64,000 bases of DNA from Scilla litardierei (taxonomy: Eukaryota > Streptophyta > Magnoliopsida > Asparagales > Asparagaceae): positions 197,109,689 through 197,173,688 of the forward strand of contig CM061141.1 of the NCBI GenBank assembly GCA_030789695.1, read 5' to 3'. Position numbers and translations under genes: made by a program. The notes beneath the pieces are model-generated. The model made no database searches, was not told where the DNA came from, and saw only the letters and a list, made by a program, of their open reading frames with translations. The number at the start of each line of letters is the position of its first letter. Position 1 is the stretch's first letter. Of the stretch, positions 1 to 10,300 are shown piece after piece.

Positions 1-304
1 GGCGTATGCTCACGCACACGGGGGGTTGGGCTTCCTATATGAGGGATCAATATATGCGCAATTCAGGGTTGTTTCAAGCCAAGCCCCATCCTATGCAATC
101 CAGAACTTGGAAATTTATCCTGCATTGTCGTGAGTTCACTAAGAAGCTCACCAAATGCATTGTCATGAATGGTTCATCTACAGTATTCTGGTATGATAAC
201 AGTCTTCTGTGTGGCCCGCTTAGTGACTCTTATGATGTTCCTGCTGGGGAGGAGAGGAATATGGTTAGTGACTATTGGTCCAGTGAAGGATGGGTGGTTG
301 ATAG
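1..304 (+). pseudogene. LINE1 reverse-transcriptase ORF, upstream fragment
   Basis: This is the C-terminal half of a plant LINE (non-LTR) ORF2, open in frame from position 6 and cut on the left by the window edge. Residues such as RTWKFILHCREFTKKL and VMNGSSTVFWYDN align with the second LINE in this window (minus strand, 19964-20953), which has GTWKFLLRHRPISQKL and VMDGTSTSFWFDN. This is the linker between the RT and the terminal zinc finger. The gene stops at 304, where element A1 begins, and resumes at 18785 after A1 and the duplicated pentamer gatag (300-304 and 18780-18784). The nominal ORF to 371 reads into A1 and is not real. No function is expected. Confidence 0.85.
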
Positions 305-1057
305 TGAAGGGATTTCTGGGACCCTTTGGACACAAAAACTCTATGCCCGTCCTAAGTCGGACGGAAAATAGACAGAAATAGCAGCGGAAAATAATCATGT
401 TAATCTAATTAACATTTAACCTTAAGGTCCAAGACCCTAATCCAAGATCTATGCCGACTTGGGATGGGTCTGACCATCCCAAGAAGGATCTAGCCTACTG
501 CGATTAAATTAAACTAATGCTAATAAACACATACCCGGAATCTCAACCCTGGGGCAGGCGAGATGTTCTGCACCGTCTTCCGAGCCGCTCCCGTCCCATG
601 CCGAGCCGCTCCTCGAACCGCTCCCTGAACCGCTCCTCGAACCGCTCCGCATCCCGAGGCGATCAATCCCGTGTCGCCGAGCCAACCACGCGATGAAGAA
701 AGTTTCACGCGAGTGAAACCTCCGCCTAGATTTCGGATCTGAATCCGAACTCCTTTGCGGCTTTGCTAGAGCCCTAAGGAGCAAGGCAAAAATTTATAGG
801 GAGAGGAGAAATATTAATTTAGCTTAGATCCGAGCGTGCTCCAACATTTACGAGAGCCGCTCAGATCTAGAGCTTGGGACGAGTTATGAGGAAGAGGGAG
901 GGCCTCTATTTATAGAGGCGGCTGACTCTCCCCTTTTCTCCACAACCGAGGTGGGACTATTAATTTGGGATTAATTAAATCAAGTTAGTTTGCCTTTCAC
1001 AAAGGGCAAACTTCCTCGAATTTTAACTCCCTCACCGTTGAGCTTCAATGTTGGTAC
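305..1057 (-). mobile_element. A1 left (3') LTR, outer part
   Basis: This is the reverse complement of the last ~750 bp of the family A LTR: the terminal ACTTAGGACG segment, the GCAGCGGAAAA motif and the GAACCGCTCC repeats near 610-660. Element B interrupts the LTR at 1058, and it continues at 9834. Joined, the two parts are about 1220 bp, matching the 1221 bp copy at 16010-17230. Confidence 0.85.
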
Positions 1058-1659
1058 TGTTGGGGTTTTGGCGGACCCCCAGAGCTCGGATCCGTATCCG
1101 TCCTAAGTCGAACGGACCACAGAGGCACAAAAGGCGCAGCGGAAAACCAGAAATCAAAATTTCTACACTAGCTAAACTATTTAGCTAGGCTCTGGGGAGC
1201 CAGAACCTAGCCCGATCTATGCCGACTTGGAGTGGGTCTGACCACCCCAAGAAGGATCTACACTAAGCGACTAATTAAAATCTACGCTAGAAAACGCTTA
1301 ACCACATACCCGGAATCTTGGCCCTGGAGCAGGCAAGATGTACCGCACCGTCTTGAGAAGCTCCTCGTAGCCGAGCCGCGTTGACCCGATCTCCCTGAGC
1401 CGCCTCGCACCCTCGCACCGATCCGCCCGAGCCGCTTTCGCCTCCGAGCCGATCACACGCGGTAGAAAGTTTCACTTGAGAAGAACCCGCGTCTTAGACG
1501 TCCGGATCAGATCCAAACCCCCTTCGTAGTCGTGCTAGGACTACTCCGGAGAATAGGAAAATAGAGAGAGAGAGATTAGTCGCGGATCGAGCTTGCTCTA
1601 AAAATCAGGAGCTACCCGATCGTTGACTGGTGTGTTTTTCAACGAGGAGAGTGCACCCC

Positions 1660-1671
1660 TATTTATATAGG
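1660..1671 (-). promoter_or_regulatory. TATA-like box of element B 3' LTR
   Basis: The minus strand reads CCTATATAAATAGG, a good plant TATA box inside the LTR. The same box is conserved at 8038-8050 in the 5' LTR, which would drive B's transcript. Families A, F, F' and G carry a comparable box. Confidence 0.6.
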
Positions 1672-1997
1672 GAGTGAGCACTCAACTTCTCGTTGCGGGC
1701 AATGTGGGACAATTCCCATGAAGAGAAAAATTCAATTAAGCCATTTGGCTTAATTTCAACTTTAAAGTTAGCCTTTCACAAAGTCAAACTTTAACGAATT
1801 AATTCTCCTCACATACTAAACTTCAGACACCAAACAAGCTATCAATCAGAAAAGCTTGGAATGGTGATCGCGTAGGAACTGACGGTGACGAATTTCGACT
1901 TCGTTTGACCACTCAAACAATTGCTCAAAGTTTAGCAATTTCTCAAAAATCGTAGCCGTCATTAGGGGTTTCAAAACCCCTAATTTGACTTAAGTTG

Positions 1998-2175
1998 CGG
2001 GCGCGCCCGCTAGACTTAGCGGGCGTGCCCACTCAAGGGGGCAAGGGCGGGCCGCCCGCCCGCTGCTGCAGCGGGCCGTGCCCGCTGCACAAGCGGGCGC
2101 TGGCCCGCTGTGCAGTGGGCCGCGCCCGCTGTGTAACGGGTGTGCGCCCGTTGCAGCCAGCGGGCGTCGCCCGTT
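1998..2175. repeat. GC-rich inverted-repeat block in element B 3' LTR
   Basis: Short runs of GCGGGC and its complement GCCCGC alternate here, for example GCGGGCGCGCCCGC. They form overlapping potential hairpins in an otherwise A/T-rich element. The copy in the other LTR (8376-8530) has fewer units, so the block has changed length since insertion. ORFs across it are composition artefacts. Confidence 0.8.
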
Positions 2176-3472
2176 TTGCCTTTGCACATGGGCCTTTTGG
2201 CCCAGTGGGTCTAACCCACTTCCCCTTGAACTCTTTCTGCGTTTCTGGGCTCGTTTGAGCTCCGATTTGGACGCGGTTTGAACCTGTGTTTAGACCGGGA
2301 CGATCCCGTCATCCAGGTAACCCTTTCCAACAAGTTTGTTCTTACTAAATTCGTTGTAACTAATTTACAACACGTTTAGTCAAAGTTAGCATCTAATGCA
2401 ACGTTGTGTCCCTATTGCTAACGCGACTAACTTTCACAACTTGTGAATATCATCAAATGATATTTCTCTCTATTCTATATTCCTATTACTAAGACACGAA
2501 TACTACTCGGTTTGAGACCCTACAGCCTGACCTTACTACAGGTTGGGGCTCGAAACCCCTAGACGACGGTCACTACGAGCAGTAGCTGTCGTCCCTGTTT
2601 CAGAGTCATCATAACGTGATCGACCCTTTGACAAAAGTGTCATAGGGTTTGCATTGGCTGTGTCAGTGATGAATTCTGTTAGCTGAAATCCCTTCGTCAA
2701 GACTGTGTTATTGTTGGCCTAGGGTATGGTTTACTGTCAACCCTATTAGACAACATTGGTCAGTATACGACGGTCTTTATTGTATACACGTTGTACTACT
2801 TGCAACGTACCCCGGCCGAGGATTAACATAAAGACCGTACTGAGCCTATAACACTAACTTCCCTTTAATGGAAGTGACGAATCCCATCTTAGTCACTTAC
2901 TCACCTTGGGAGCTTCAGGTGCAGCCCAACCTAAGATCTTTCAGCAGGACTGGTCCTCGAAGCTAGATCATGGGTCTAAGCTACACCGTCCGCTCACAGG
3001 TTGGTACAGATGACTTCAGGTCTTAAGGATCAACTAACCTATCATCACCCTAGAGTTATTAAAGACAGATCATTAAAGTTAACCATTTAATAACTCTAAC
3101 TTGGTCGTTCAGTGAACTCATTCTCCAATGAGCACCTGTGTCTCGTCTCCGACTTCACCAAGTCGAATGACTATGAGATCATCATTACCCGAAGGTAAGA
3201 CGAAGACACAGTGATCTATCCGATGTGTCGATATCCAGTTCTCGACACATCTACGATCACGAACCGTTTTAGACTTACGTTTTTATTCGGTCTCTTACTT
3301 ACTCATAATCGAGATCTCATCTAGATATGTGAGGACCTAACTATAAGTCTATGGATATTATCTAATTATATTAATACAAATGATTTTATACTTAGAATAA
3401 TACGTACCATATACGGTATGAACAAGACGTATAATCAAGATAAATTGCCTTATGGGCATACATCTTCCTACA

Positions 3473-3487
3473 TCTCCCACTTGCACT
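3473..3487 (-). promoter_or_regulatory. Polypurine tract of element B
   Basis: The minus strand reads GTGCAAGTGGGAGA directly before the LTR start. The same GTGCAAGTGGGAGATG sequence precedes the LTRs of family A. This tract should prime plus-strand DNA synthesis. Confidence 0.8.
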
Positions 3488-4710
3488 TAGGCTATTTATC
3501 TCTGTATCTCATGCCGTTATAGCATATCAGTCACTTTGACATTTGATATGGCAAACCTAAGAATGGTTCTACTAATAAGTATCTACAACGAATTTTAATG
3601 GATTGAAATTACATCTCTAGATCACACAGGGTTGATCCTTTGAAAAATGATCTGGATCAATTTTCCTAACTTCGTATAGCTAACAGTTAGCTTATACGAT
3701 TTAGATGTGGGGTCTAACATTTCCGTAAGTCAGTTCTAGCTCACTTCACTTTATTGTGTCAATATGTCAATTACATATTTGACACCCTAAGTCTCTATAT
3801 ATATACGATTAAATCAAAACAATTTTGACTTAATGATTTATATAGAAGATTCATTAAAGTGAAAAATCCTTTTTACTTAGTCCGAAAAACGGAACTAAGT
3901 ATATTAACTCGCTCCCACTGACTTTAAGAATTACCTGGTCAAATTTCTTCAACATAATATCTAAATCATATTTAGATTTATGAGCAAAAATAACCATTTG
4001 GTAAGTGCCTCAGATGGAATGTACAAGTGTTAGATTCGGTTTGACGAATGAGTCAAGTCAAGATCGTTTTAAGGAAACTTGACATTGATTCGTTCAATCA
4101 AAACGTCCTACACTGTACTTATTCCTTTAACCACATTTAGTATTAGCTATTTTAATAACTAAATGCAGATAATCAAGAATTAATCTTGATATGCGTATTA
4201 TTGTGACCGCACACATTTTATACGCCTCGTGGAACCTACATTTAACTACTGATTGACTTTTAACATTTAGTCAGCTCCAAAATCAATATTATCGAAGCTA
4301 TACACCATTATTCGAAAATATACGCAACCATCACAGAAAAGCCACATCCACAGAATTTAAGTCAATTCAATTTCAATTGCAACAAACGAGACATCCATTC
4401 CAAAACAACGTGTTCATAAAAAGAACCTTAATTTGTTTATCAAAAATAAACCTTGAGTGCAAAGCAATCATTCATTGTTTTCGATCCTTAAAGATGATAC
4501 ATTTTATTCAAATAAGAAAAATATCATCTCCATCACGATCAGCGTCTCCAGAAGTCTTTGAGCGGTCCCAGCAGCAACTGTTGCTTTGATTACCGACCGA
4601 TCTCCGTGCTTCTCCAATCTCCAGTTCTTATCAGCCACCTGTATACAGTACACAGATGTCTATAAGTGTCTCACACTATATGAATGGAAATAATTGCATT
4701 TAATTGAATT
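3488..4710. other. Element B interior between gag and 3' LTR, non-coding
   Basis: About 1.2 kb with no ORF similar to Copia protease, integrase, RT or RNase H on either strand. The part near the tract (3488-3560) resembles the equivalent part of family A, just downstream of A's Copia pol relic. The nominal 70 aa ORF at 4377 has no recognisable content. Confidence 0.7.
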
Positions 4711-5535
4711 TTAATGTGTACCTGAGGTAGAGGCATCAGTATGCCCCTTCTTCTTCTCTGCAAGATAGATCTTGCAGTTCCTCTTCCAGTGGCCAATCTT
4801 GTGGCAATGGAAGCACTCAGATTTCGACGGGGCCCCTTTGTTCTTCTTCTTCCCATTCTTAGCCTTCGCATGTTGTGGGACCTGCCTCTTCTTTCCTTTG
4901 CCTTTCGGCTGGTCGGAAGTAGCAGAGCCAACAACCAGTGCAGCCGGCTTCTTCTCAATCTCCTCAAATTGCCGGAGCATATTGAGGAGACCAGGAAGAT
5001 CCGTCTCAAGGCTGTTCATTATAAAGCCAGTTATAAAGGGCTTGAACTCGGGAGTTAAAGATTTTAGGATAATGTCCGTGGACATCTCATTGTCCAGGAC
5101 AAATCCTAACTGGGCGGCGTCCTCCACGTACCCGATCATTTTGATAACATGATCTTGTACGGGTCCTGTCGTCATCTTCGTGCCCCAGAGGTTGCTAGTA
5201 GCTTCGAACTTGGCAGCTCTGGATCGCTTGCCATACAACTCTTGTGCATTAAGGAGTATGCTCTGAACATCCATATGTTCATGCTTCCTTTGCAGTTCGT
5301 TGGTCATCGAAGCTAGAGTAAGGCATCTTGCCTTCTCTGCATCCATCTGGTACAACTTGAAGGCTTCTTTCTCTTCGTGGGTCGAATCCTCATCGGGCTT
5401 ATCCGGAGCGTCCTCGAACAATATGTATCCAATCCCAGCTAGGGAAAGGACCAACTTAATGTTCCTAAGCCAGTCTTTGTAGTTGGTTCCATCCAGCACG
5501 TTCTTTTCTACCATGTATTTTAGACCTGAGTCCAT
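4711..5535 (-). CDS. gag: Copia-type Gag (capsid-nucleocapsid) of element B
   Basis: The 274 aa protein would form the particle that packages retrotransposon RNA. The N-terminal third holds the Copia Gag signature, LDGTNYKDWLRNIKLVLSLA (about residues 15-34). The middle is an alpha-helical UBN2-like region (about 60-200). A basic, lysine-rich linker (about 205-240) leads to a CCHC zinc knuckle, CFHCHKIGHWKRNC (about 242-255). The frame ends with DASTSGTH, shortly after the knuckle, where autonomous Copia polyproteins continue to protease. The start at 5535 gives the usual N-terminus MDSGLKYMVEKNVLDG. The frame is intact, unlike other genes in the window. Antisense ORFs over 4741-5152 are shadows. 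Whether the protein is still made is unknown. Confidence 0.88.
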   Translation of the reverse strand: MDSGLKYMVEKNVLDGTNYKDWLRNIKLVLSLAGIGYILFEDAPDKPDEDSTHEEKEAFKLYQMDAEKARCLTLASMTNELQRKHEHMDVQSILLNAQELYGKRSRAAKFEATSNLWGTKMTTGPVQDHVIKMIGYVEDAAQLGFVLDNEMSTDIILKSLTPEFKPFITGFIMNSLETDLPGLLNMLRQFEEIEKKPAALVVGSATSDQPKGKGKKRQVPQHAKAKNGKKKNKGAPSKSECFHCHKIGHWKRNCKIYLAEKKKGHTDASTSGTH

Positions 5536-5701
5536 TCTGCATTTTATAGATACTTTAGTTAGTATATGTTCGTAGTATAGTTTTAATGGTTTTAATAAAA
5601 GTATATTCTCCCACTAAATTTATTTAAAGCCATAATAATAAACAATTTATTATAAAATAATATTTGTGAGAGAGGGATCCGACTACCCTGAGTCTGACAA
5701 C

Positions 5702-6056
5702 CTTGAGTGTATCTCAACAAGTTGTCCGACTCTGCAGTCGGTAGACGAACTCGTCGTCAATCATATTCACTATGATTCCCTATCGATTTTACCCCTAGTC
5801 ATTTGTGATCATGAGTGTGCTCAACCGGATCACAATGGCTAGCCTAGTCGGACCCTTGTCTTCGTGTCTAGCCTGACTTGCCCCTTTGCTCGGTGTATGC
5901 ACGACGCGCCGGTTTGGGTCAGGTCTTAGACTACATTCTTGGTTAGACTTACGCCGAAGCTCGAGGGATGAGACAACGGTTTCAGTCAGGTTAAGATGTC
6001 AATCAAGAAATCGGTTTCTATAAGATTGACATGTCACGGCTTGAGTGTAGCTCAAC
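5702..6056 (-). repeat. TTGAG...CTCAA hairpin series in element B leader
   Basis: Three copies of an inverted repeat, TTGAG/CTCAA, with 4-5 nt loops lie at 5703-5717, 5811-5824 and 6041-6055. A weaker fourth lies near 5960. Element A2 has an equivalent series at 39464-39758, with the same stems and different loops. Confidence 0.65.
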
Positions 6057-6168
6057 AACCGGAACATGTTTCTTACAGTTGCCAACTCCTAAAACAAGGA
6101 GGGCTACGATTTATCTTGAACAAGATTATTATCGTATTGACTTAGGTATAGTCGATGGACTTACATAG

Positions 6169-6310
6169 TCATGAATCGACTCCTTGCGGTCCAGCGGACG
6201 CGGCCAGTGAATTGACTAAGCCAGGACCACTTGTTACCCAGTCTAGCTAGGTTGGTCCAAAAACTTTAGCCAAGCACATTGACCGACATTATGATACATT
6301 GAAGGAGTTG
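6169..6310 (-). repeat. Leader block shared by elements B, A2 and D
   Basis: In the sense direction it contains GGTCAATGTGCTTGGCTAA, then CCTGGCTTAGTCAATTC and GCTGGACCGCAAGGA. It aligns over about 140 nt with A2 39205-39356 and D 32294-32448, always in the same orientation relative to transcription. It starts about 1.1 kb after B's primer site. Confidence 0.8.
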
Positions 6311-7422
6311 TCATCAATCTTATGTTTTCCAAACAACTAAATGGCTTTTAATTAAGAGAACTAGTTAATCCTTATCAACTAGTTGATCCTAAAAATTCAA
6401 AATTTTTTAGATTGGTTGAACATCTTTTATTAAGTCCTTATCAACTATAAGGTTCTACGTTCAACTCACTACCCCAATCTAATTAGGATTTTAATAAAAC
6501 AATTCAACTTAGTCTTTTTATGAAAATCATTTAATTGAACGTTTTAATGAAATGATTTACAAAACAAAAGGACTACCCTAATCAGGTATTAGGTTCGATG
6601 TTGTTTGTTTTATCAAACATATCATGTCACTATCATGTTTTAATGGCTAACCTAACAAGGTTTGTTTATACAACATGAAATGAAGCAACTAACTTTATCC
6701 GCATAAAAGAAAGTTTCATTTTTTTTAGTGACATATAAAATGTATTTGCAAGTTTAAAAATTATCTATATAATATAAACATGCAAATCTAAATTTTAACA
6801 GTTAAAATTAAAGATTAAAAATTTTTAAAGCCTTCATAAAATATTATCGTATAAAACTAGGTCATACAAAATTATCTAATAATTTTAAACCTAGGCCTTT
6901 AAAAAATTTTAACCTAATTTCTAAAATTAAAATATCACATAATAATTTTAGAAACATCTATGTAGTAAAAAGAAATTAATTTATATTACATCTCATGAAA
7001 TAAAATTATTTCTATTATTTACATATTTAAAACAATTTTAAAACTCTTTTAAAATCTTTTAGAAATCCTTTTTAGAAGCTTTCAAATAAAGTTTAAAGAT
7101 TTCTAACTTTATGTAACTAAAGAAAAATTCTTAAATTTCAAAAATAAAATTTTTCTAAAGTTTACATAAACTTTAAACACTCTTTAAAATTTTTTTCATA
7201 TTTCAAAAATTTTATACAGTATTTAAATGTTGGATGTCTATTTAAAATTTTATCGCATAAAGTAAATAGTCCAAAATAAAATTTTCGTGTTGCATAAACA
7301 ATTTTTAAAACCACGAAATAATTTTTAAAACTATTTAACATTAAGCAAAAATAGTTTGTACATGAAAGCTAAGCATTTTTAACAATTAAAAAGTCGCTAT
7401 AGTAGATCTATAGCATAACCGT

Positions 7423-7435
7423 GGCTCTGATACCA
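7423..7435 (-). promoter_or_regulatory. Primer binding site of element B (initiator tRNA-Met type)
   Basis: The minus strand reads TGGTATCAGAGCC one base inside the 5' LTR end. This is the standard plant PBS complementary to the 3' end of initiator tRNA-Met. Confidence 0.9.
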
Positions 7436-7436
7436 C

Positions 7437-9828
7437 TGTTGGGGTTTTGGCGGACCCCCAGAGCTCGGATCCGTATCCGTCCTAAGTCGGACGGACCACG
7501 GAGGCACAAAAGGTGCAGCGGAAAACCAGAAATCAAAATTTCTACACTAGCTAAACTATTTAGCTAGGCTCTGGGGAGCCAGAACCTAGCCCGATCTATG
7601 CCGACTTGGAGTGGGTCTGACCACCCCAAGAAGGATCTACACTAAGCGACTAATTAAAATCTACGCTAGAAAACGCTTAACCACATACCCGGAATCTTGG
7701 CCCTGGAGCAGGCAAGATGTACCGCACCGTCTTGAGAAGCTCCTCGTAGCCGAGCCGCGTTGACCCGATCTCCCTGAGCCGCCTCGCACCCTCGCACCGA
7801 TCCGCCCGAGCCGCTTTCGCCTCCGAGCCGATCACACGCGGTAGAAAGTTTCACTTGAGAAGAACCCGCGTCTTAGACGTCCGGATCAGATCCAAACCCC
7901 CTTCGTAGTCGTGCTAGGACTACTCCGGAGAATATGAAAATAGAGAGAGAGAGATTAGTCGCGGATCGAGCTTGCTCTAAAAATCTGGAGCTACCCGATC
8001 GTTGACTGGTGTGTTTTTCAACGAGGAGAGTGCACCCCTATTTATATAGGGAGTGAGCACTCAACTTCTCGTTGCGGGCAATGTGGGACAATTTCCATGA
8101 AGAGAAAAATTCAATTAAGCCATTTGGCTTAATTTCAACTTTAAAGTTAGCCTTTCACAAAGTCAAACTTTAACGAATTAATTGTCCTCACATACTAAAC
8201 TTCAGACACCAAACAAGCTATCAATCAGAAAAGCTTGGAATGGTGATCGCGTAGGAACTGACGGTGACGAATTTCGACTTCGTTTGACCCCTCAAACAAT
8301 TGCTCAAAGTTTAGCAATTTCTCAAAAATCGTAGCCGTCATTAGGGGTTTCAAAACCCCTAATTTGACTTAAGTTGCGGGCGCGCCCGCTAGACTTAGCG
8401 GGCGCGCCCGCTCAAGGGGGCAAGGGCGGGCCGCCCGCTGCAAGCAGCGGGCGCTGGCCCGCTGCGTGCAGCGGGCCGCGCCCGCTGTGTAACGGGCGTG
8501 CGCCCGTTGCTGCCAGCGGGCGTCGCCCGTTTTGCCTTTGCACATGGGCCTTTTGGCCCAGTGGGTCTAACCCACTTCCCCTTGAACTCTTTCTGCGTTT
8601 CTGGGCTCGTTTGAGCTCCGATTTGGACGCGGTTTGAACCTGTGTTTAGACCGGGACGATCCCGTCATCTAGGTAACCCTTTCCAACAAGTTTGTTCCTA
8701 CTAAATTCGTTGTAACTAATTTACAACACGTTTAGTCAAAGTTAGCATCTAATGCAACGTTGTGTCCCTATTGCTAACGCGACTAACTTTCACAACTTGT
8801 GAATATCATCAAATGACATTTCTCTCTATTCTATATTCCTATTACTAAGACACGAATACTACTCGGTGTGAGACCCTACAGCCTGACCTTACTACAGGTT
8901 GGTGCTCGAAACCCCTAGACGACGGTCACTACGAGCAGTAGCTGTCGTCCCTGTTTCAGAGTCATCATAACGTGATCGACCCTTTGACAAAAGTGTCATA
9001 GGGTTTGCATTGGCTGTGTCAGTGATGAATTCCGTTAGCTAAAATCCCTTCGTCAAGACTGTGTTATTGTTGGCCTAGGGTATGGTTTACTGTCAACCCT
9101 ATTAGACAACATTGGTCAGTATACGGCGGTCTTTATTGTATACACGTTGTACTACTTGCAACGTACCCCGGCCGAGGATTAACATAAAGACCGTACTGAG
9201 CCTATAACACTAACTTCCCTTTAATGGAAGTGACGAATCCCATCTTAGTCACTTACTCACCTTGGGAGCTTCAGGTGCAGCCCAACCTAAGATCTTTCAG
9301 CAGGACTGGTCCTCGAAGCTAGATCATGGGTCTAAGCTACACCGTCCGCTCACAGGTTGGTACAGATGACTTCAGGTCTTAAGGATCAACTAACCTATCA
9401 TCACCCTAGAGTTATTAAAGACAGATCATTAAAGTTAACCATTTAATAACTCTAACTTGGTCGTTCAGTGAACTCATTCTCCAATGAGCACCTGTGTCTC
9501 GTCTCCGACTTCACCAAGTCGAATGACTATGAGATCATCATTACCCGAAGGTAAGATGAAGACACAGTGATCTATCCGATGTGTCGATATCCAGTTCTCG
9601 ACACATCTATGATCACGAACCGTTTTAGACTTACGTTTTTATTCGGTCTCTTACTTACTCATAATCGAGATCTCATCTAGATATGTGAGGACCTAACTAT
9701 AAGTCTATGGATATTATCTAAGTATATTAATACAAATGATTTTATACTTAGAATAATACGTACCATATACGGTATGAACAAGACGTATAATCAAGATAAA
9801 TTGTCTTATGGGCATACATCTTCCTACA
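7437..9828 (-). mobile_element. Element B 5' LTR (2392 bp)
   Basis: The pair of 1058-3472, flanked on the right by the duplication ggtac (9829-9833). It contains the TATA-like box at 8038-8050 (minus strand) and a shorter GC-rich block at 8376-8530. Transcription of B would start here and run leftward. Confidence 0.9.
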
Positions 9829-10300
9829 GGTACAACCTACCAAATAGAAGAGGGTTCAACGGTGAACGCGTAGGAAAAAACGGCTCGTCAATCCGAGTCC
9901 GTTTGACCCTTCAAACAATTGTCCAAAGTTAGCCAAAAGTCATGCTTCTCTTAGAAACGTAGCCGTCAAGAAAATCCCAGGTTCAAAAAACCCTAACCAG
10001 AAAATTCGGGCTTGGTGGGCCTCCATTTTCGCTGGTTTCAGCCCAACAGTTTGGGCTGACTTGTTTTGGCTATAACTTGTGCATTTGGACTCCGTTTTTG
10101 ACGCGGTTTGAACCTGCGTTTAGAGCTGGACGATCCCGTCATCTAGGTAACCTTTTCAACGCGTTTATTTAATTAAATATAGTCTTAAACAATTTAAGAC
10201 ACATTTAATCTCTTTTGCATCATATGCAAATTAGTCCCTATCTAACCTTAAATTATCATTTGCATCAAATACAAATGATCCGAGGGCATATTCCTCTACA
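9829..10300 (-). mobile_element. A1 left (3') LTR, inner part
   Basis: This continues the LTR interrupted at 1057. The first 5 bp are the B target duplication. It ends GGGCATATTCCTCTACA, the reverse complement of the family A LTR start TGTAGAGGAATATGCCC. Confidence 0.85.

Larger units (their letters stand above)
1058..3472 (-). mobile_element. Element B 3' LTR (2415 bp)
   Basis: Near-identical to 7437-9828. On the minus strand it starts TGTAGGAAGATG and ends AACCCCAACA. It contains a TATA-like box (minus strand, 1660-1671), a GC-rich inverted-repeat block (1998-2175), and a segment (about 2510-3472) homologous to sequence that lies inside the internal region of family A elements. Confidence 0.9.
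5536..7422 (-). other. Element B 5' leader, non-coding, with hairpins and shared block
   Basis: 1.9 kb lie between the primer site and gag. The half nearest the primer site (6340-7420) is very A/T-rich and contains hairpins with TTATGCGATAA-type loops, e.g. 7238-7269. The middle holds the leader block shared with A2 and D (6169-6310), and the gag-proximal part has repeated TTGAG...CTCAA hairpins (5702-6056). There is no coding signal. The order of these parts matches the A2 leader. Confidence 0.75.
1058..9828 (-). mobile_element. Element B: TR-GAG-like non-autonomous Copia-type retrotransposon
   Basis: The element has two long LTRs (1058-3472 and 7437-9828) beginning TGTTGGGGTT and ending CTTCCTACA on the plus strand. 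The host duplication ggtac lies at 1053-1057 and 9829-9833. Transcription runs on the minus strand: the primer site is next to the right LTR (7423-7435) and a purine-rich tract next to the left LTR (3473-3487). The 3.96 kb interior encodes one recognisable protein, a Copia-type Gag, and no protease, integrase or RT. That matches the published TR-GAG category of non-autonomous elements. Both LTRs differ by several substitutions and by indels in a GC-rich block. B inserted into the LTR of A1 and is younger than A1. Confidence 0.9.
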
